Positions 10,527-19,657 of a stretch of DNA of 64,000 nucleotides are shown piece by piece (position 1 is the first letter of the stretch; each line of letters starts with the position of its first letter). Under the pieces are notes generated by a model. That model saw nothing but the letters and a program-made list of their open reading frames with translations. It did not search any database and was not told the origin of the DNA. A program made the position numbers and the translations under genes. Source of the stretch: Paenibacillus sp. P25. GTDB taxonomy: Bacteria; Bacillota; Bacilli; Paenibacillales; NBRC-103111. The stretch spans positions 4,278,001 to 4,342,000 of the forward strand of contig CP085629.1 in NCBI GenBank assembly GCA_024704175.1, given 5' to 3'.

Positions 10527-10545
10527 GGCTGAAATTCTCCTCCCC

Positions 10546-11644
10546 TTATGCCAGGTAATCCGCTTTTTGCTCTTCGAGATGCTGCGGTGTCGTTTCGAAC
10601 ATGCTGTCGATGAGGCCCGGTACGGTCATTTTTTCCGTTTGCTCGGCCTTCTTGATTTGCTCGGCCACCGTATTCTTCGCATCTTCCACAACCGCGACCT
10701 CTTCCGCCTCGGACCACAGGCCTTTCTTCACGAGGAACTCGCGGAAACGGTGCAGCGGATCCTTTTGCTCCCATTCAGCCGTTTCTTCTTTCGTACGGTA
10801 TTTGGACGGGTCGTCTCCGGACATGGAGTGCGGCAGGAAGCGGTAAGTGATCGCTTCGATCAGCGTTGCGCCTTCCCCATTGCGTCCGCGCTCAGCCGCA
10901 TCTTGCACGGCTTTCACCACAGCCAGAACGTCCATACCGTCGACCTGTACGCCTTTGATGCCGGCGGCTACGGCTTTATGAGCAACGGACATGGCGCCGG
11001 TTTGCTTGGAGAACGGCGTCGTGATCGCATAGCCGTTGTTTTGCACTACGAAGATCGCCGGCGGCTTGAACGCACCCGCGAAGTTCAGGCCTTCGTAAAA
11101 GTCGCCCTCGGAGGAGCCTCCGTCACCCGTATAAGTAATCGCTACACGCTTCTCGCCTTTCTTCTTGAACGCCATCGCTACGCCCATCGCATGCAGGATT
11201 TGCGCGCCGATGATGATTTGCGGCATAAGAACGTGTACGCCTTCCGGAATTTGCCCGCCGTGCTGATGGCCGCGGGAATACAAGAACGCCTGGTACATCG
11301 GAAGTCCGTGCCACACGATCTGCGGCATGTCGCGATATCCCGGGCAGATGAAATCGTCTTTATTCAGCGCGAACTCGGTCGCCGACCATGGACGCTTCCT
11401 GTCCGGAAACCGGCGCATAGAAGCCCAGACGGCCTTGACGCGTCAGGTTGACGGCGCGCTGATCCCATGTGCGGGTAAACACCATGCGGCGCATCAATTC
11501 TTTCAATTGATCGTCAGTCAATTTCGGCATCAAGTCCGGGTTGACCACCGTACCGTCCGGCGCCAGTACGGACAAAGGCGTTACTTCCTGGACGGCGACT
11601 TCATACGGCTTGTTTTGGACCGCCACTTCACTCGGGTTGCTCAT
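10546..11644 (-). CDS. pdhA: Pyruvate dehydrogenase E1 alpha subunit (frameshifted)
   Basis: About 366 residues. The N-terminal 88 residues (through GFYAPVSGQEASMVG) are in one frame and the remainder (from ATEFALNKDDFICPGYRD) in another, with a shift near 11385. The ThDP/Mg-binding motif is GDGGSSEGDF...NN, and the phosphorylation-loop-like segment YRFLPHSMSGDDPS is typical of branched E1 alpha. The ATG at 11644 follows AGGTGAATATTTC, about 70 bases downstream of a predicted promoter. It is the first gene of the operon. The frameshift would abolish PDH activity, so I treat it as a sequence error. Confidence 0.94.
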
Positions 11645-11715
11645 GAAATATTCACCTCAAAGATAGTTTGGTTGAAAATCAAATGTCGAATAATCAGCAT
11701 TTCTGTTATAGTAGT

Positions 11716-11745
11716 ATTATAACTCTGTTTTTGTGAATAGCACAA
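11716..11745 (-). promoter_or_regulatory. Predicted SigA promoter of pdhA
   Basis: On the minus strand TTGTGC (11740-11745) and TATAAT (11716-11721) are 18 bases apart, and the -10 lies 71 bases before the pdhA start. The -35 is imperfect. Confidence 0.55.
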
Positions 11746-11778
11746 GAACTTACTTGAAAAATGTGAGTTTTGTATTTC

Positions 11779-11819
11779 AAACTGTATATAACAGTTGTGC
11801 AAAATATATAATACAGTTT
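11779..11819. promoter_or_regulatory. Palindromic operator-like cluster upstream of the esterase
   Basis: AACTGT-ATATA-ACAGTT (11780-11796) is a perfect 17-bp palindrome. A further inverted half-site ATACAGTTT (11811-11819) mirrors AAACTGTAT (11779-11787). The region lies between divergent pdhA and the esterase gene and contains several TATAAT-like hexamers (one at 11841-11846), so the sites may control either side. Confidence 0.45.
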
Positions 11820-11864
11820 AATAATCTTCATAAAAACTATTATAATACAACAGGAGGTTTCGCC

Positions 11865-12590
11865 ATGGATAACGCCATTTACTACAAACGGACCATTGTC
11901 AAGGAACTAGTACCCTCCGCGGCGCTCGGTGAATCCCGCTCCGTCCGGATTTGCCTTCCACCCGGCTATAACGAGTCGCTGTCCTATCCGGTCATTTATT
12001 GCCAGGACGGGGAAGATTTTTTCAATTTCGGACGGATTGCCACGACCATGAACCATTTGATCTTTGACGAAGACGTGCAGCCGGCCATTATTGTAGGAGT
12101 CGATGTGGACAAAAGCGTCCGCACCAGCGAATACGCCCCGGAAGGCGACCGCTTCCCGTCTTACTGCCGGTTCTTCGCGGAAGAGCTGCTGCCCTTCATT
12201 GAAGAGCGGTATCCGGTCCGCACCACGCCGGACGAACGGATCCTGGCCGGAGACTCGCTCGGAGGTACCGTCTCGCTGCACCTTGCCTTAGATTATCCTA
12301 GCCTTTTTTGCCAAGTTATATCCTTGTCCGGCGCTTTTTTGCAGCAGACGCAAAGCCGCATTGCGGCGGAGACGGATTTGTCGTGGCTAAAGCTGCGGAT
12401 GCTGATCGGCACCGAGGAGACGAGCGTTACGACCGAGCGCGGCACCTTCGATTTTCTGGAAGCGAACCGAAACGCCAAAAAGCTTCTCGAAGCGAGAAGC
12501 TGTCCGGTCGTTTATGAAGAGAAAGAAGGCAAGCACCTATGGGGCTTTTGGCAGAAGGAGTCGCCGGGGATGCTTAAAGCTTTTCTTTGA
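11865..12590 (+). CDS. Alpha/beta-hydrolase esterase, enterochelin-esterase-like
   Basis: Intact, 241 residues. Belongs to the esterase D/Fes-like family (PF00756): the nucleophile elbow is AGDSLGG near residue 128, the oxyanion region PVIYCQDGEDFF lies near 37, and the likely catalytic His is in GKHLWGFW near 225. There is no signal peptide. The ATG at 11865 follows CAGGAGGTTTCGCC. Its 3' end overlaps the convergent lipL gene by 17 bases. Family members hydrolyse siderophores or simple esters. No siderophore gene is nearby, so the substrate is unknown. Confidence 0.9.
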   Translation: MDNAIYYKRTIVKELVPSAALGESRSVRICLPPGYNESLSYPVIYCQDGEDFFNFGRIATTMNHLIFDEDVQPAIIVGVDVDKSVRTSEYAPEGDRFPSYCRFFAEELLPFIEERYPVRTTPDERILAGDSLGGTVSLHLALDYPSLFCQVISLSGAFLQQTQSRIAAETDLSWLKLRMLIGTEETSVTTERGTFDFLEANRNAKKLLEARSCPVVYEEKEGKHLWGFWQKESPGMLKAFL

Positions 12591-13420
12591 TGCCGTAGCG
12601 GGTGCGAAGCGTGTCCATCATGGCGCGTACTTCCCCTTCCGGGGGCGACCAGACGGGAAGCGGGTAGGACACCCCGTCGCCGGCCCGTTCCTGCTGTTCA
12701 CGGACCACCCGTTTCACCGCCGCCGCGAACGCCGGAGCCCCGCCTGTTAGCCCTGCGAGCTCCTCGAGGTCGCCCATGCCGCCGGCCGTGACGCGGGGAT
12801 GGTCCGAGCTTTCATCCGTCCCTTCCGCCGCGATATCGTAAAACCGGCGCGCGAGCTCCGCTTTGGCCGAACCTTGTCCTTCCACGATGACGAAAGCCTG
12901 CACGGCATATGCATGCGCTTGCCGCCGCTGGGCTATGCCGCAGAATTTGCGCCCTCCGATGCTGAGGTCAAAATCCCCCGGACAATAAGCCCCCTCGATT
13001 TCTCCCTTGTCCACGGGCAGTCCCGTTTCCCGCAGCGCCTCCCGCAGCAGCAGATACATTCGTTCAAAATCGTCGCGAAACCCGATTTCACCGCGGCGGC
13101 GGATCGGCAAACATGAGCGTGACGTTGACGACTCCGAGATCGAGTGGTACCGCCGCCCCGCCCGAATTGCGTACGCCCACGGCGTATCCCTGCTCTTCCA
13201 GCCGGCGTTTCGCCGCTCCGGCACCGGGCGACCGGCTGTCTCGAAGGCCCATCACAAGCGCCCGCGGATGCCTCCACAAATGCACGAGGGGCGGACCGCC
13301 TTCCCCGATATACCTTAAGAGCAGCTCCTCCAGCGCAAAAGGGTAGAGCACGTCCGGCTCGTCCGTATCTGTCATCCGGTCCAGCAGCAGCGTTCCCGGC
13401 GGAATCAGCTCAGCCTCCAT
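12574..13420 (-). CDS. lipL: Octanoyl-[GcvH]:protein N-octanoyltransferase (frameshifted)
   Basis: Lipoate-protein ligase-fold transferase of about 281 residues. In Bacillus LipL moves octanoate from GcvH to E2 subunits, ahead of lipoyl synthase. Key signatures are GLRDSR near residue 58, VRNSGGAAVPLDLGVVNVTL near 82, and AYCPGDFDLSIGGRKFCGIAQRR, where the Cys of YCPG corresponds to the acyl-accepting residue and GDFDLS distinguishes LipL from LplJ and LipM. There is a frameshift near 13095. The start follows CAGGAGTTGACCTGA. Placement beside the PDH operon fits its role in activating PdhC. LipM is a less likely alternative. Confidence 0.85.
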
Positions 13421-13564
13421 TCAGGTCAACTCCTGTCTTTATTTCAAGTAATGTCAATTGTTCCCTCATTGTATATAAGCCATCGGCCGGAAAGCAACCC
13501 TGGCGCCTTCCCACTCCTCTAATCCGCCCTTAACGTGTTAGAATGTTACTTATACATCCTGCAG

Positions 13565-13591
13565 TGTCACAAAATGCTCAGCTGTTTCGTC
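13565..13591 (+). promoter_or_regulatory. Predicted ECF41-type autoregulatory promoter
   Basis: TGTCACA (13565-13571), 16 bases, then CGTC (13588-13591). This matches the described ECF41 consensus and sits 57 bases before the start of the ECF41 sigma gene. Confidence 0.75.
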
Positions 13592-13647
13592 ATACAGGGA
13601 TGGACCTCTCCCGGGTCCGTACCCGCTAGCCGGCAAGGAGTGAGAAT

Positions 13648-14523
13648 ATGGAAGCCGTCCGTCTCGAAGAGTGGTATACCGAATACAAGCCGCTGTTGTT
13701 TTCCATCGCGTACCGCATGCTCGGAACGATCGCAGAAGCGGAGGACCTTGTTCACGATACGTTCCTTTCATTGCCCAAGATAAAGGAAGATTCCGTTCAG
13801 AACGTGCAGGCTTACCTGTGCAAAACCGTCACCAACCGCTGCATCGATTATTTGCGTTCCGCCCGCAAACAGCGCGAAGTCTACGTCGGCCCCTGGCTTC
13901 CCGAGCCTTTGGCCGGCCCATCGCCCGACGACCCTCAGCTTAAGGCCGAACGATACGACGACATCAGCTTCGCCATGCTGCTGATGTATGAACAATTTAA
14001 TCCCGTGGAACGGGCCATCTTCATCCTGCGCGAAGCCTTCGATTACGATTACAAGGAAATCGCCGGGATCGTGGATAAAAGCGAGGTTGCCTGCCGCAAA
14101 ACGTACAGCCGCCTGAAGCAAAAGCTGCAGTCCGGCCCGGTCTCCCCGGGGCCGGATGACCTTCCGAAGCTGGAGCCGCTGCTCCAAGGCTTCCTGCAAG
14201 CCGTGGAAACGGGCGACATGGAAGGGATGCTCCAGGTTCTGTCCGAAGACGCCGTCCTCTATTCCGACGGCGGCGGGAAGGTGCTGGCGGCACTGAAGCC
14301 GATCCTTACGCCTAAACGCATCGCCGCTTTCCTTCACGGCATTACCCGGAAACGCCCGATCGAAACCCGCCATATCCCGGCTCTATACAACGGCATGCCG
14401 GGGATCATTGTAGCTCCACCGGGACAAGTAAAAAACGTTACGCTGTTCGAATTTGCGGATAACCGCATTCGACGCATCTATATGGTGGCCAATCCGGATA
14501 AGCTCAAACATGTGAAGATCTGA
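13648..14523 (+). CDS. ECF41-family RNA polymerase sigma factor
   Basis: Intact, 291 residues. Region 2 (residues about 10-75: YRMLGTIAEAEDLVHDTFL) and region 4 (about 115-165: FNPVERAIFILREAFDYDYKEIAGIV) are followed by a C-terminal SnoaL-like extension. The extension carries the two hallmark motifs of ECF41, DGGGKV near residue 209 and NPDKL at the end. In ECF41 this extension, not an anti-sigma factor, controls activity. The usual neighbour (a carboxymuconolactone decarboxylase or oxidoreductase) is absent here. Autoregulation is likely from the upstream consensus promoter. The ATG follows CAAGGAGTGAGAAT. Confidence 0.92.
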   Translation: MEAVRLEEWYTEYKPLLFSIAYRMLGTIAEAEDLVHDTFLSLPKIKEDSVQNVQAYLCKTVTNRCIDYLRSARKQREVYVGPWLPEPLAGPSPDDPQLKAERYDDISFAMLLMYEQFNPVERAIFILREAFDYDYKEIAGIVDKSEVACRKTYSRLKQKLQSGPVSPGPDDLPKLEPLLQGFLQAVETGDMEGMLQVLSEDAVLYSDGGGKVLAALKPILTPKRIAAFLHGITRKRPIETRHIPALYNGMPGIIVAPPGQVKNVTLFEFADNRIRRIYMVANPDKLKHVKI

Positions 14524-14573
14524 TGACGGATGTGAAGACACTAGGTCCCGCCCCTTGCCCGTTGGATAAAAGT

Positions 14574-14608
14574 AAACAAGGTCCCGCATCTACGGCGGGA
14601 CCTTGTCT
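14574..14608. terminator. Bidirectional terminator
   Basis: ACAAGGTCCCGC (14576-14587) pairs perfectly with GCGGGACCTTGT (14595-14606). It lies between the convergent sigma factor gene and the GDYXXLXY gene. Confidence 0.85.
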
Positions 14609-14636
14609 CTTATCCAAACCTATACCCTCGCACCGG

Positions 14637-15184
14637 CTATAGCCGATCCTCAAGCCCCTCGATCTTGCCCTGTCCCCAAGGGGCCACCTTTAGACGGACC
14701 GCCAGCCGGCTTGCCTTTTGTTCCAGCGGCTTGCCTGTGCCTTCGGGCACATAATACTTTTCCAGCCCGTACATTACTGCGATCCCGTCATTCCAGCTGT
14801 AGCTGACCCTTCCCTTGAGAGCTACCTCTCCTGCCCGCAGAGCCGGACGTGAGCCGTAGGCCGCCACCGGCACCGCATAGCCGTCAGACCCGGGTTTGAG
14901 CACAACGTAGATCGGTCGCCCCGCTCCGCCGTTTTACCTGTTTCCTTCCATAGAGAAGGATCGAGCCGGCTGATGTCGTAGCTCAGCGTCACGTAGTCGC
15001 CGTATAGCAAATCTCTGGGGTCGACGGGCACGGTTCTCAGCTTCACTTCCTGTCCGAACCAGCCGACCGCATAATAAGAAACCGCCACGCCGGCCAGCAC
15101 CAGCACTTGCAGTACGACAAACACGACTTTCAGCCACGTCCGCCGCGGGGAGGGCGCAGCCCAGTGTTCCAAAGACTCAGTCAT
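14637..15184 (-). CDS. GDYXXLXY domain protein (frameshifted)
   Basis: About 182 residues with one N-terminal membrane helix (VVFVVLQVLVLAGVAVSYY) and the family signature GDYVTLSY near residue 62. Such proteins are encoded beside DUF2157/DUF4401 membrane proteins and are presumed envelope partners of unknown function. The C-terminal part (KPGSDGYAVPVAAYG...) is in another frame, with a shift near 14905-14935. Start ATG at 15184 overlaps the last 8 bases of the upstream DUF2157 gene, which indicates translational coupling. Confidence 0.8.
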
Positions 15185-16405
15185 GCAGGTTCCCCTCCTT
15201 TGCATCGTGATCGTGGAAAAATTGCTTTTTGCGCCGGTTCAACAGCCAGCTCAGTCCGAGCAGCAGCAGTCCGCCGATCAGGAAGAAGACGGATTTATCC
15301 ATGAAATCCCAGGTCAATTTACCGTAAGCCACCAGCGTGCTGCCAATGAACAGAACCGTGCCGAAGTTGATTTTGAAACGCCACTCCTCGGCGTATCCCC
15401 TCCACAGCACGTACAGGGAGAACAGGAACAGCGCAGCTAAGTAAGCGATCTCCACGCCTTGCTGCAGATATAAGAACGGAAACAGCAGGATCCATTCCAA
15501 GGCGCCGGCCGTTCTGCCGCTTCGGAGCTTGCCGGCCAGCGAAATGCCGAACAGGATGACGAGTGCAGCCATATAGTACAAGGGCTCGGCCCTCAGCTCC
15601 TGAATCATCCGCCCGTTCCCATCCGGGGTCAGCACCATAAACACACCGAACAGATAAGCCGCAGCTGAGCGGAACGGATTGCAGCGCATAGCCTCCTTCC
15701 CGGTCCCTCAGCCAATCGCCGAGGACATACAGCGCCATAACCGGAACAAACATCCAAATGAATTTGATTTCCTGGGAAATTACCCACATGAGAGCGTGAG
15801 CGGTAAAGCTTAAACTGAAGCACCAGACGAGCAGCGTACTGCGCCATTTCCACCCGTAATAGCCCAGCCCCGCAATCATCAGGACGAAAGCGGTGTAGCT
15901 GAAGGTATGAAATTCGGCCGTGCTGTAAATTTGCGCGATATTGAACAGGAGCAGACTGAGTAAATATAAATACCGGTCGCGGTATAGATAAGCGACCCCG
16001 CTCCGGCCGCCGCCCATAAGATGAAAGACCCGGCGTTAAACGCCATGAGATGAAACATTTGCCCGATCAGTATGAGGCCTCCGCCGAAGCTGATCACCCC
16101 AAGAGCGATCAAGGCGATCCCGAGCCTGTCGCCGCTGCCCGGACAGCCCGTTCTCCACTGCCATAAAAGCCCGCCATTAAGACCACGATCAGCGCCAGGC
16201 GCACAAGCCGCGGAATGTCCTGCCAGTTCGCGGCGATGAAGCTCAGAATACCGAGTCCGACCAGTATACTGCCCAGAACCGGAAGCAGACGTGCGGCGTG
16301 CTTTTTATCTTCATATAATGCCAGAATGCGGTCCACTTGATCGCGGGTTACAATTCCCCGTTCGACCCATCCCGGCCCTTCTTTTTCCACCCATTTACGG
16401 CTCAT
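15177..16405 (-). CDS. DUF2157 membrane protein (three frameshifts)
   Basis: About 409 residues once three shifts (near 16110, 15980 and 15690) are bridged. The N-terminus is a DUF2157-type cytosolic domain (WVEKEGPGWVERGIVTRDQVDRIL) followed by about ten hydrophobic helices, including GSILVGLGILSFIAANWQ, IALGVISFGGGLILIGQMF and the C-terminal VFFLIGGLLLLGLSWLLNRRKKQ. This N-terminal soluble domain plus polytopic part is the DUF2157/DUF4401 arrangement. It forms a two-gene unit with the GDYXXLXY gene. Start ATG follows GAGAGGTGAGATGGG. Function unknown. Confidence 0.8.
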
Positions 16406-16498
16406 CCCATCTCACCTCTCGCAAGTACTGCGTAGCCTAAGACAAATCTCTTTATAATCCAAGTATATTCCAGCCGCGCCGTATGAATAGTACTATCT

Positions 16499-18077
16499 TC
16501 TATCCTGAAAATTAAACTCGCGCAGTATTCTTAAAAAAGGCAATGCGAAACTATCCCGGCAAACCCAAGTTTTAAAAAAACGGATCCGGGCTTCAATCAT
16601 TCCGTTATCCAATATGATTAAGCTACAGATTCTATGGTGACCTTGTATCCTAAAGACTCCAATTTCTTAACCGATTGCTTCATCACCGTATCACGCTTAC
16701 GCTCTTCGTAATATGTTGCACCAAGTTCGTTATACGGCTGGTTTCGTGTCAATATATGATAAACGATTGTTAAAATACTATGAGCTACAGCAACGGTCGC
16801 TCGATTTGCTCCACGCCTTGCTGCAATCCGATGGTACTGGCTTGATAAGTACGTGTTCTTGGTTCTTGCTGCTGCTCTTGCAGCTTCAACCAAAGCACTT
16901 CGCAACTTTTTATTTCCTTTTCGGGTTCGGCCTGACTTTCTTTTTCCGGCGCTTTCGTTGTTACCTGGAGACAATCCTGCCCACGAACATAACCGGGCAG
17001 CGGAGCCGAACTGGTTTCCGACATCGACTCCAGTTTCAGCAAGGATTTGTTCTGCTGTGCGCCGACCAACTCCGGGAATCGTATCCAACAGCTCCAGGTT
17101 TTCTTCAAAAGGGCGCATGCGTTCCTTCACTTCAGCATCCAGTCTTTCGATTTCTTCATCCAGAAAATCGATATGACGAAGCTGGGTTTCCAGCATGAGT
17201 TTTTGGTGTTTACCCATGAGTCCGTTTAGCGCACGCTTAAGCTCTTCTTTCTTGCTTTTCATTCGGCGCTGAGCCAGCTCCGATAACGCCTCCGGATCTT
17301 CAACACCGGCGATCATCGCCTCGAGCATAGATCGCCCCGATTTCCCAAGCACATTGCTGGCAACGGACGACAACTTGATATTCGCTCCTTCAAGCACCTT
17401 CTGCACACGATTTATTTCCCGTGCTCGCTCATCGATGAGGCTTCGTCTGTAACGAATCAGCTCTCGTAATTCTCTTTGATCGCGCGAAGGAATGTAGCTT
17501 CCTTGAAGCAATCCATGCCGCAGCAATCCTGCGATCCATTCAGCATCCTTTATGTCCGTTTTGCGACCGGGGACATTCTTCATATGCTTGGCATTAACCA
17601 CTAACAGTTGAATGTCCTCCAGCTCAAGTAAGTTGTAGATCGGTTTCCAGTATGATGCTGTACTCTCCATGGCTACATGAGTGCATCCTTTGGATTTCAA
17701 CCAGTTCACAAGTTCCATGAGATCTTCTGTCATCGTCAAAAACGTACGGATTTCCTTACCCTCCGGCGTGATGACACATGCAACGACGTTCTTCTTATGA
17801 ACGTCAAGACCGCAACAGCGACTGTAAACGACGTCCATCTCATACTCCTTCTACGACTGTATAGATTAAAGGGCTGGTGCAACAACCATCCGGGTTAATC
17901 TATCCTCCGTGCTTCCATGCGGAGCAACAATCTGTGGTGCACCTGGTCGCTGGGGTCTGTCTAATAAACGGGCTCGCAGCACCATAGAGACGCGACCTCC
18001 CTTCGCCAGCCGTAAGAAGTTACTTCGACGCACTACCATTTTCATCCTTCTGATGGTGCTGCGTAGCAGCATGGTTG
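16499..18077 (-). mobile_element. IS110-family insertion sequence, copy 1 of a tandem
   Basis: A 1579-bp unit immediately followed by an identical second unit. It has no long terminal inverted repeats. Each boundary (16499-16502, 18078-18081, 19657-19660) carries the same 4 bases TCTA. The transposase reads leftward, leaving about 240 noncoding bases upstream of it and about 119 downstream, the asymmetry of the IS110 rather than the IS1111 group. Left flank AATAGTAC (16486-16493) recurs just outside copy 2 (19660-19667). The insertion breaks no gene. Confidence 0.9.
16618..17838 (-). CDS. IS110-family transposase (DEDD recombinase)
   Basis: Intact, 406 residues. The N-terminal RuvC-like DEDD domain begins CGLDVHKKNVVACVI (first Asp at residue 12) with TASYWKPIYNLLE and GRKTDIKDAEWIA (later acidic residues). 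A coiled middle follows, then the C-terminal Transposase_20 domain with the helix-hairpin-helix IPGVGRRTAEQI and CSWAGLSPGNNESAGK, which contains the candidate catalytic Ser. The ATG follows GAAGGAGTATGAG. The enzyme moves the element through a circular intermediate without flanking duplications. It is identical to the second copy. Confidence 0.95.
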   Translation of the reverse strand: MDVVYSRCCGLDVHKKNVVACVITPEGKEIRTFLTMTEDLMELVNWLKSKGCTHVAMESTASYWKPIYNLLELEDIQLLVVNAKHMKNVPGRKTDIKDAEWIAGLLRHGLLQGSYIPSRDQRELRELIRYRRSLIDERAREINRVQKVLEGANIKLSSVASNVLGKSGRSMLEAMIAGVEDPEALSELAQRRMKSKKEELKRALNGLMGKHQKLMLETQLRHIDFLDEEIERLDAEVKERMRPFEENLELLDTIPGVGRRTAEQILAETGVDVGNQFGSAARLCSWAGLSPGNNESAGKRKSGRTRKGNKKLRSALVEAARAAARTKNTYLSSQYHRIAARRGANRATVAVAHSILTIVYHILTRNQPYNELGATYYEERKRDTVMKQSVKKLESLGYKVTIESVA

Positions 18078-18078
18078 T
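17839..18078 (-). ncRNA. Candidate IS110 bridge RNA, copy 1
   Basis: The noncoding region upstream of the transposase, read on the minus strand. It contains AGGATAGA (plus 17899-17906), identical to one side of the IS end junction (plus 18078-18085), and ATGGTTGT (plus 17882-17889), the reverse complement of the other side. The two lie in one loop enclosed by an ATAGATTAA/TTAATCTAT stem. TATTAGA (plus 17960-17966) matches the genomic flank next to copy 2. This fits donor- and target-binding loops of bridge RNAs known from IS621. The exact RNA ends are not determinable. Confidence 0.55.
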
Positions 18079-19656
18079 CTATCCTGAAAATTAAACTCGC
18101 GCAGTATTCTTAAAAAAGGCAATGCGAAACTATCCCGGCAAACCCAAGTTTTAAAAAAACGGATCCGGGCTTCAATCATTCCGTTATCCAATATGATTAA
18201 GCTACAGATTCTATGGTGACCTTGTATCCTAAAGACTCCAATTTCTTAACCGATTGCTTCATCACCGTATCACGCTTACGCTCTTCGTAATATGTTGCAC
18301 CAAGTTCGTTATACGGCTGGTTTCGTGTCAATATATGATAAACGATTGTTAAAATACTATGAGCTACAGCAACGGTCGCTCGATTTGCTCCACGCCTTGC
18401 TGCAATCCGATGGTACTGGCTTGATAAGTACGTGTTCTTGGTTCTTGCTGCTGCTCTTGCAGCTTCAACCAAAGCACTTCGCAACTTTTTATTTCCTTTT
18501 CGGGTTCGGCCTGACTTTCTTTTTCCGGCGCTTTCGTTGTTACCTGGAGACAATCCTGCCCACGAACATAACCGGGCAGCGGAGCCGAACTGGTTTCCGA
18601 CATCGACTCCAGTTTCAGCAAGGATTTGTTCTGCTGTGCGCCGACCAACTCCGGGAATCGTATCCAACAGCTCCAGGTTTTCTTCAAAAGGGCGCATGCG
18701 TTCCTTCACTTCAGCATCCAGTCTTTCGATTTCTTCATCCAGAAAATCGATATGACGAAGCTGGGTTTCCAGCATGAGTTTTTGGTGTTTACCCATGAGT
18801 CCGTTTAGCGCACGCTTAAGCTCTTCTTTCTTGCTTTTCATTCGGCGCTGAGCCAGCTCCGATAACGCCTCCGGATCTTCAACACCGGCGATCATCGCCT
18901 CGAGCATAGATCGCCCCGATTTCCCAAGCACATTGCTGGCAACGGACGACAACTTGATATTCGCTCCTTCAAGCACCTTCTGCACACGATTTATTTCCCG
19001 TGCTCGCTCATCGATGAGGCTTCGTCTGTAACGAATCAGCTCTCGTAATTCTCTTTGATCGCGCGAAGGAATGTAGCTTCCTTGAAGCAATCCATGCCGC
19101 AGCAATCCTGCGATCCATTCAGCATCCTTTATGTCCGTTTTGCGACCGGGGACATTCTTCATATGCTTGGCATTAACCACTAACAGTTGAATGTCCTCCA
19201 GCTCAAGTAAGTTGTAGATCGGTTTCCAGTATGATGCTGTACTCTCCATGGCTACATGAGTGCATCCTTTGGATTTCAACCAGTTCACAAGTTCCATGAG
19301 ATCTTCTGTCATCGTCAAAAACGTACGGATTTCCTTACCCTCCGGCGTGATGACACATGCAACGACGTTCTTCTTATGAACGTCAAGACCGCAACAGCGA
19401 CTGTAAACGACGTCCATCTCATACTCCTTCTACGACTGTATAGATTAAAGGGCTGGTGCAACAACCATCCGGGTTAATCTATCCTCCGTGCTTCCATGCG
19501 GAGCAACAATCTGTGGTGCACCTGGTCGCTGGGGTCTGTCTAATAAACGGGCTCGCAGCACCATAGAGACGCGACCTCCCTTCGCCAGCCGTAAGAAGTT
19601 ACTTCGACGCACTACCATTTTCATCCTTCTGATGGTGCTGCGTAGCAGCATGGTTG
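18078..19656 (-). mobile_element. IS110-family insertion sequence, copy 2 of a tandem
   Basis: Second head-to-tail copy, apparently identical base for base to copy 1. Its right-hand neighbour sequence is TCTAATAGTACC, while the copy 1/copy 2 junction reads GGTTGTCTATCCTG. The internal junction is therefore the same sequence as a circular intermediate of this element would have. Confidence 0.9.
18197..19417 (-). CDS. IS110-family transposase, second identical copy
   Basis: 406 residues, identical to the copy at 16618-17838, with the same ribosome binding site and the DEDD and Transposase_20 domains. On the minus strand this copy is upstream. Transcription from it would run across the end-to-end junction into copy 1, where the joined ends could act as a promoter as described for IS110/IS1111 circles. 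Confidence 0.95.
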   Translation of the reverse strand: MDVVYSRCCGLDVHKKNVVACVITPEGKEIRTFLTMTEDLMELVNWLKSKGCTHVAMESTASYWKPIYNLLELEDIQLLVVNAKHMKNVPGRKTDIKDAEWIAGLLRHGLLQGSYIPSRDQRELRELIRYRRSLIDERAREINRVQKVLEGANIKLSSVASNVLGKSGRSMLEAMIAGVEDPEALSELAQRRMKSKKEELKRALNGLMGKHQKLMLETQLRHIDFLDEEIERLDAEVKERMRPFEENLELLDTIPGVGRRTAEQILAETGVDVGNQFGSAARLCSWAGLSPGNNESAGKRKSGRTRKGNKKLRSALVEAARAAARTKNTYLSSQYHRIAARRGANRATVAVAHSILTIVYHILTRNQPYNELGATYYEERKRDTVMKQSVKKLESLGYKVTIESVA

Positions 19657-19657
19657 T
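19418..19657 (-). ncRNA. Candidate IS110 bridge RNA, copy 2
   Basis: Identical to the region upstream of the first transposase. The guide-like segments are at 19461-19468, 19478-19485 and 19539-19545. The last equals the flank at 19657-19663 immediately outside the element. Confidence 0.5.

Noticed and set aside
7206..10532. Very long plus-strand open reading frame (1108 codons) opposite the pdh operon
   Set aside because: It lies antisense to pdhB/pdhC/pdhD, whose motifs are unmistakable. Its Arg/His-rich composition is typical of the complement of GC-rich codons. Similar shadows oppose alaS, aspS, the chemoreceptor and the lipoprotein gene.
16713..17198. Plus-strand frames inside the IS110 transposase
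   Set aside because: Antisense to an intact, recognised transposase and without initiation signals.
17866..18072. 68-residue open frame upstream of each IS110 transposase as a regulatory protein
   Set aside because: It has no ribosome binding site, an Arg-rich unnatural composition, and overlaps the region whose guide-like matches are better explained as RNA.
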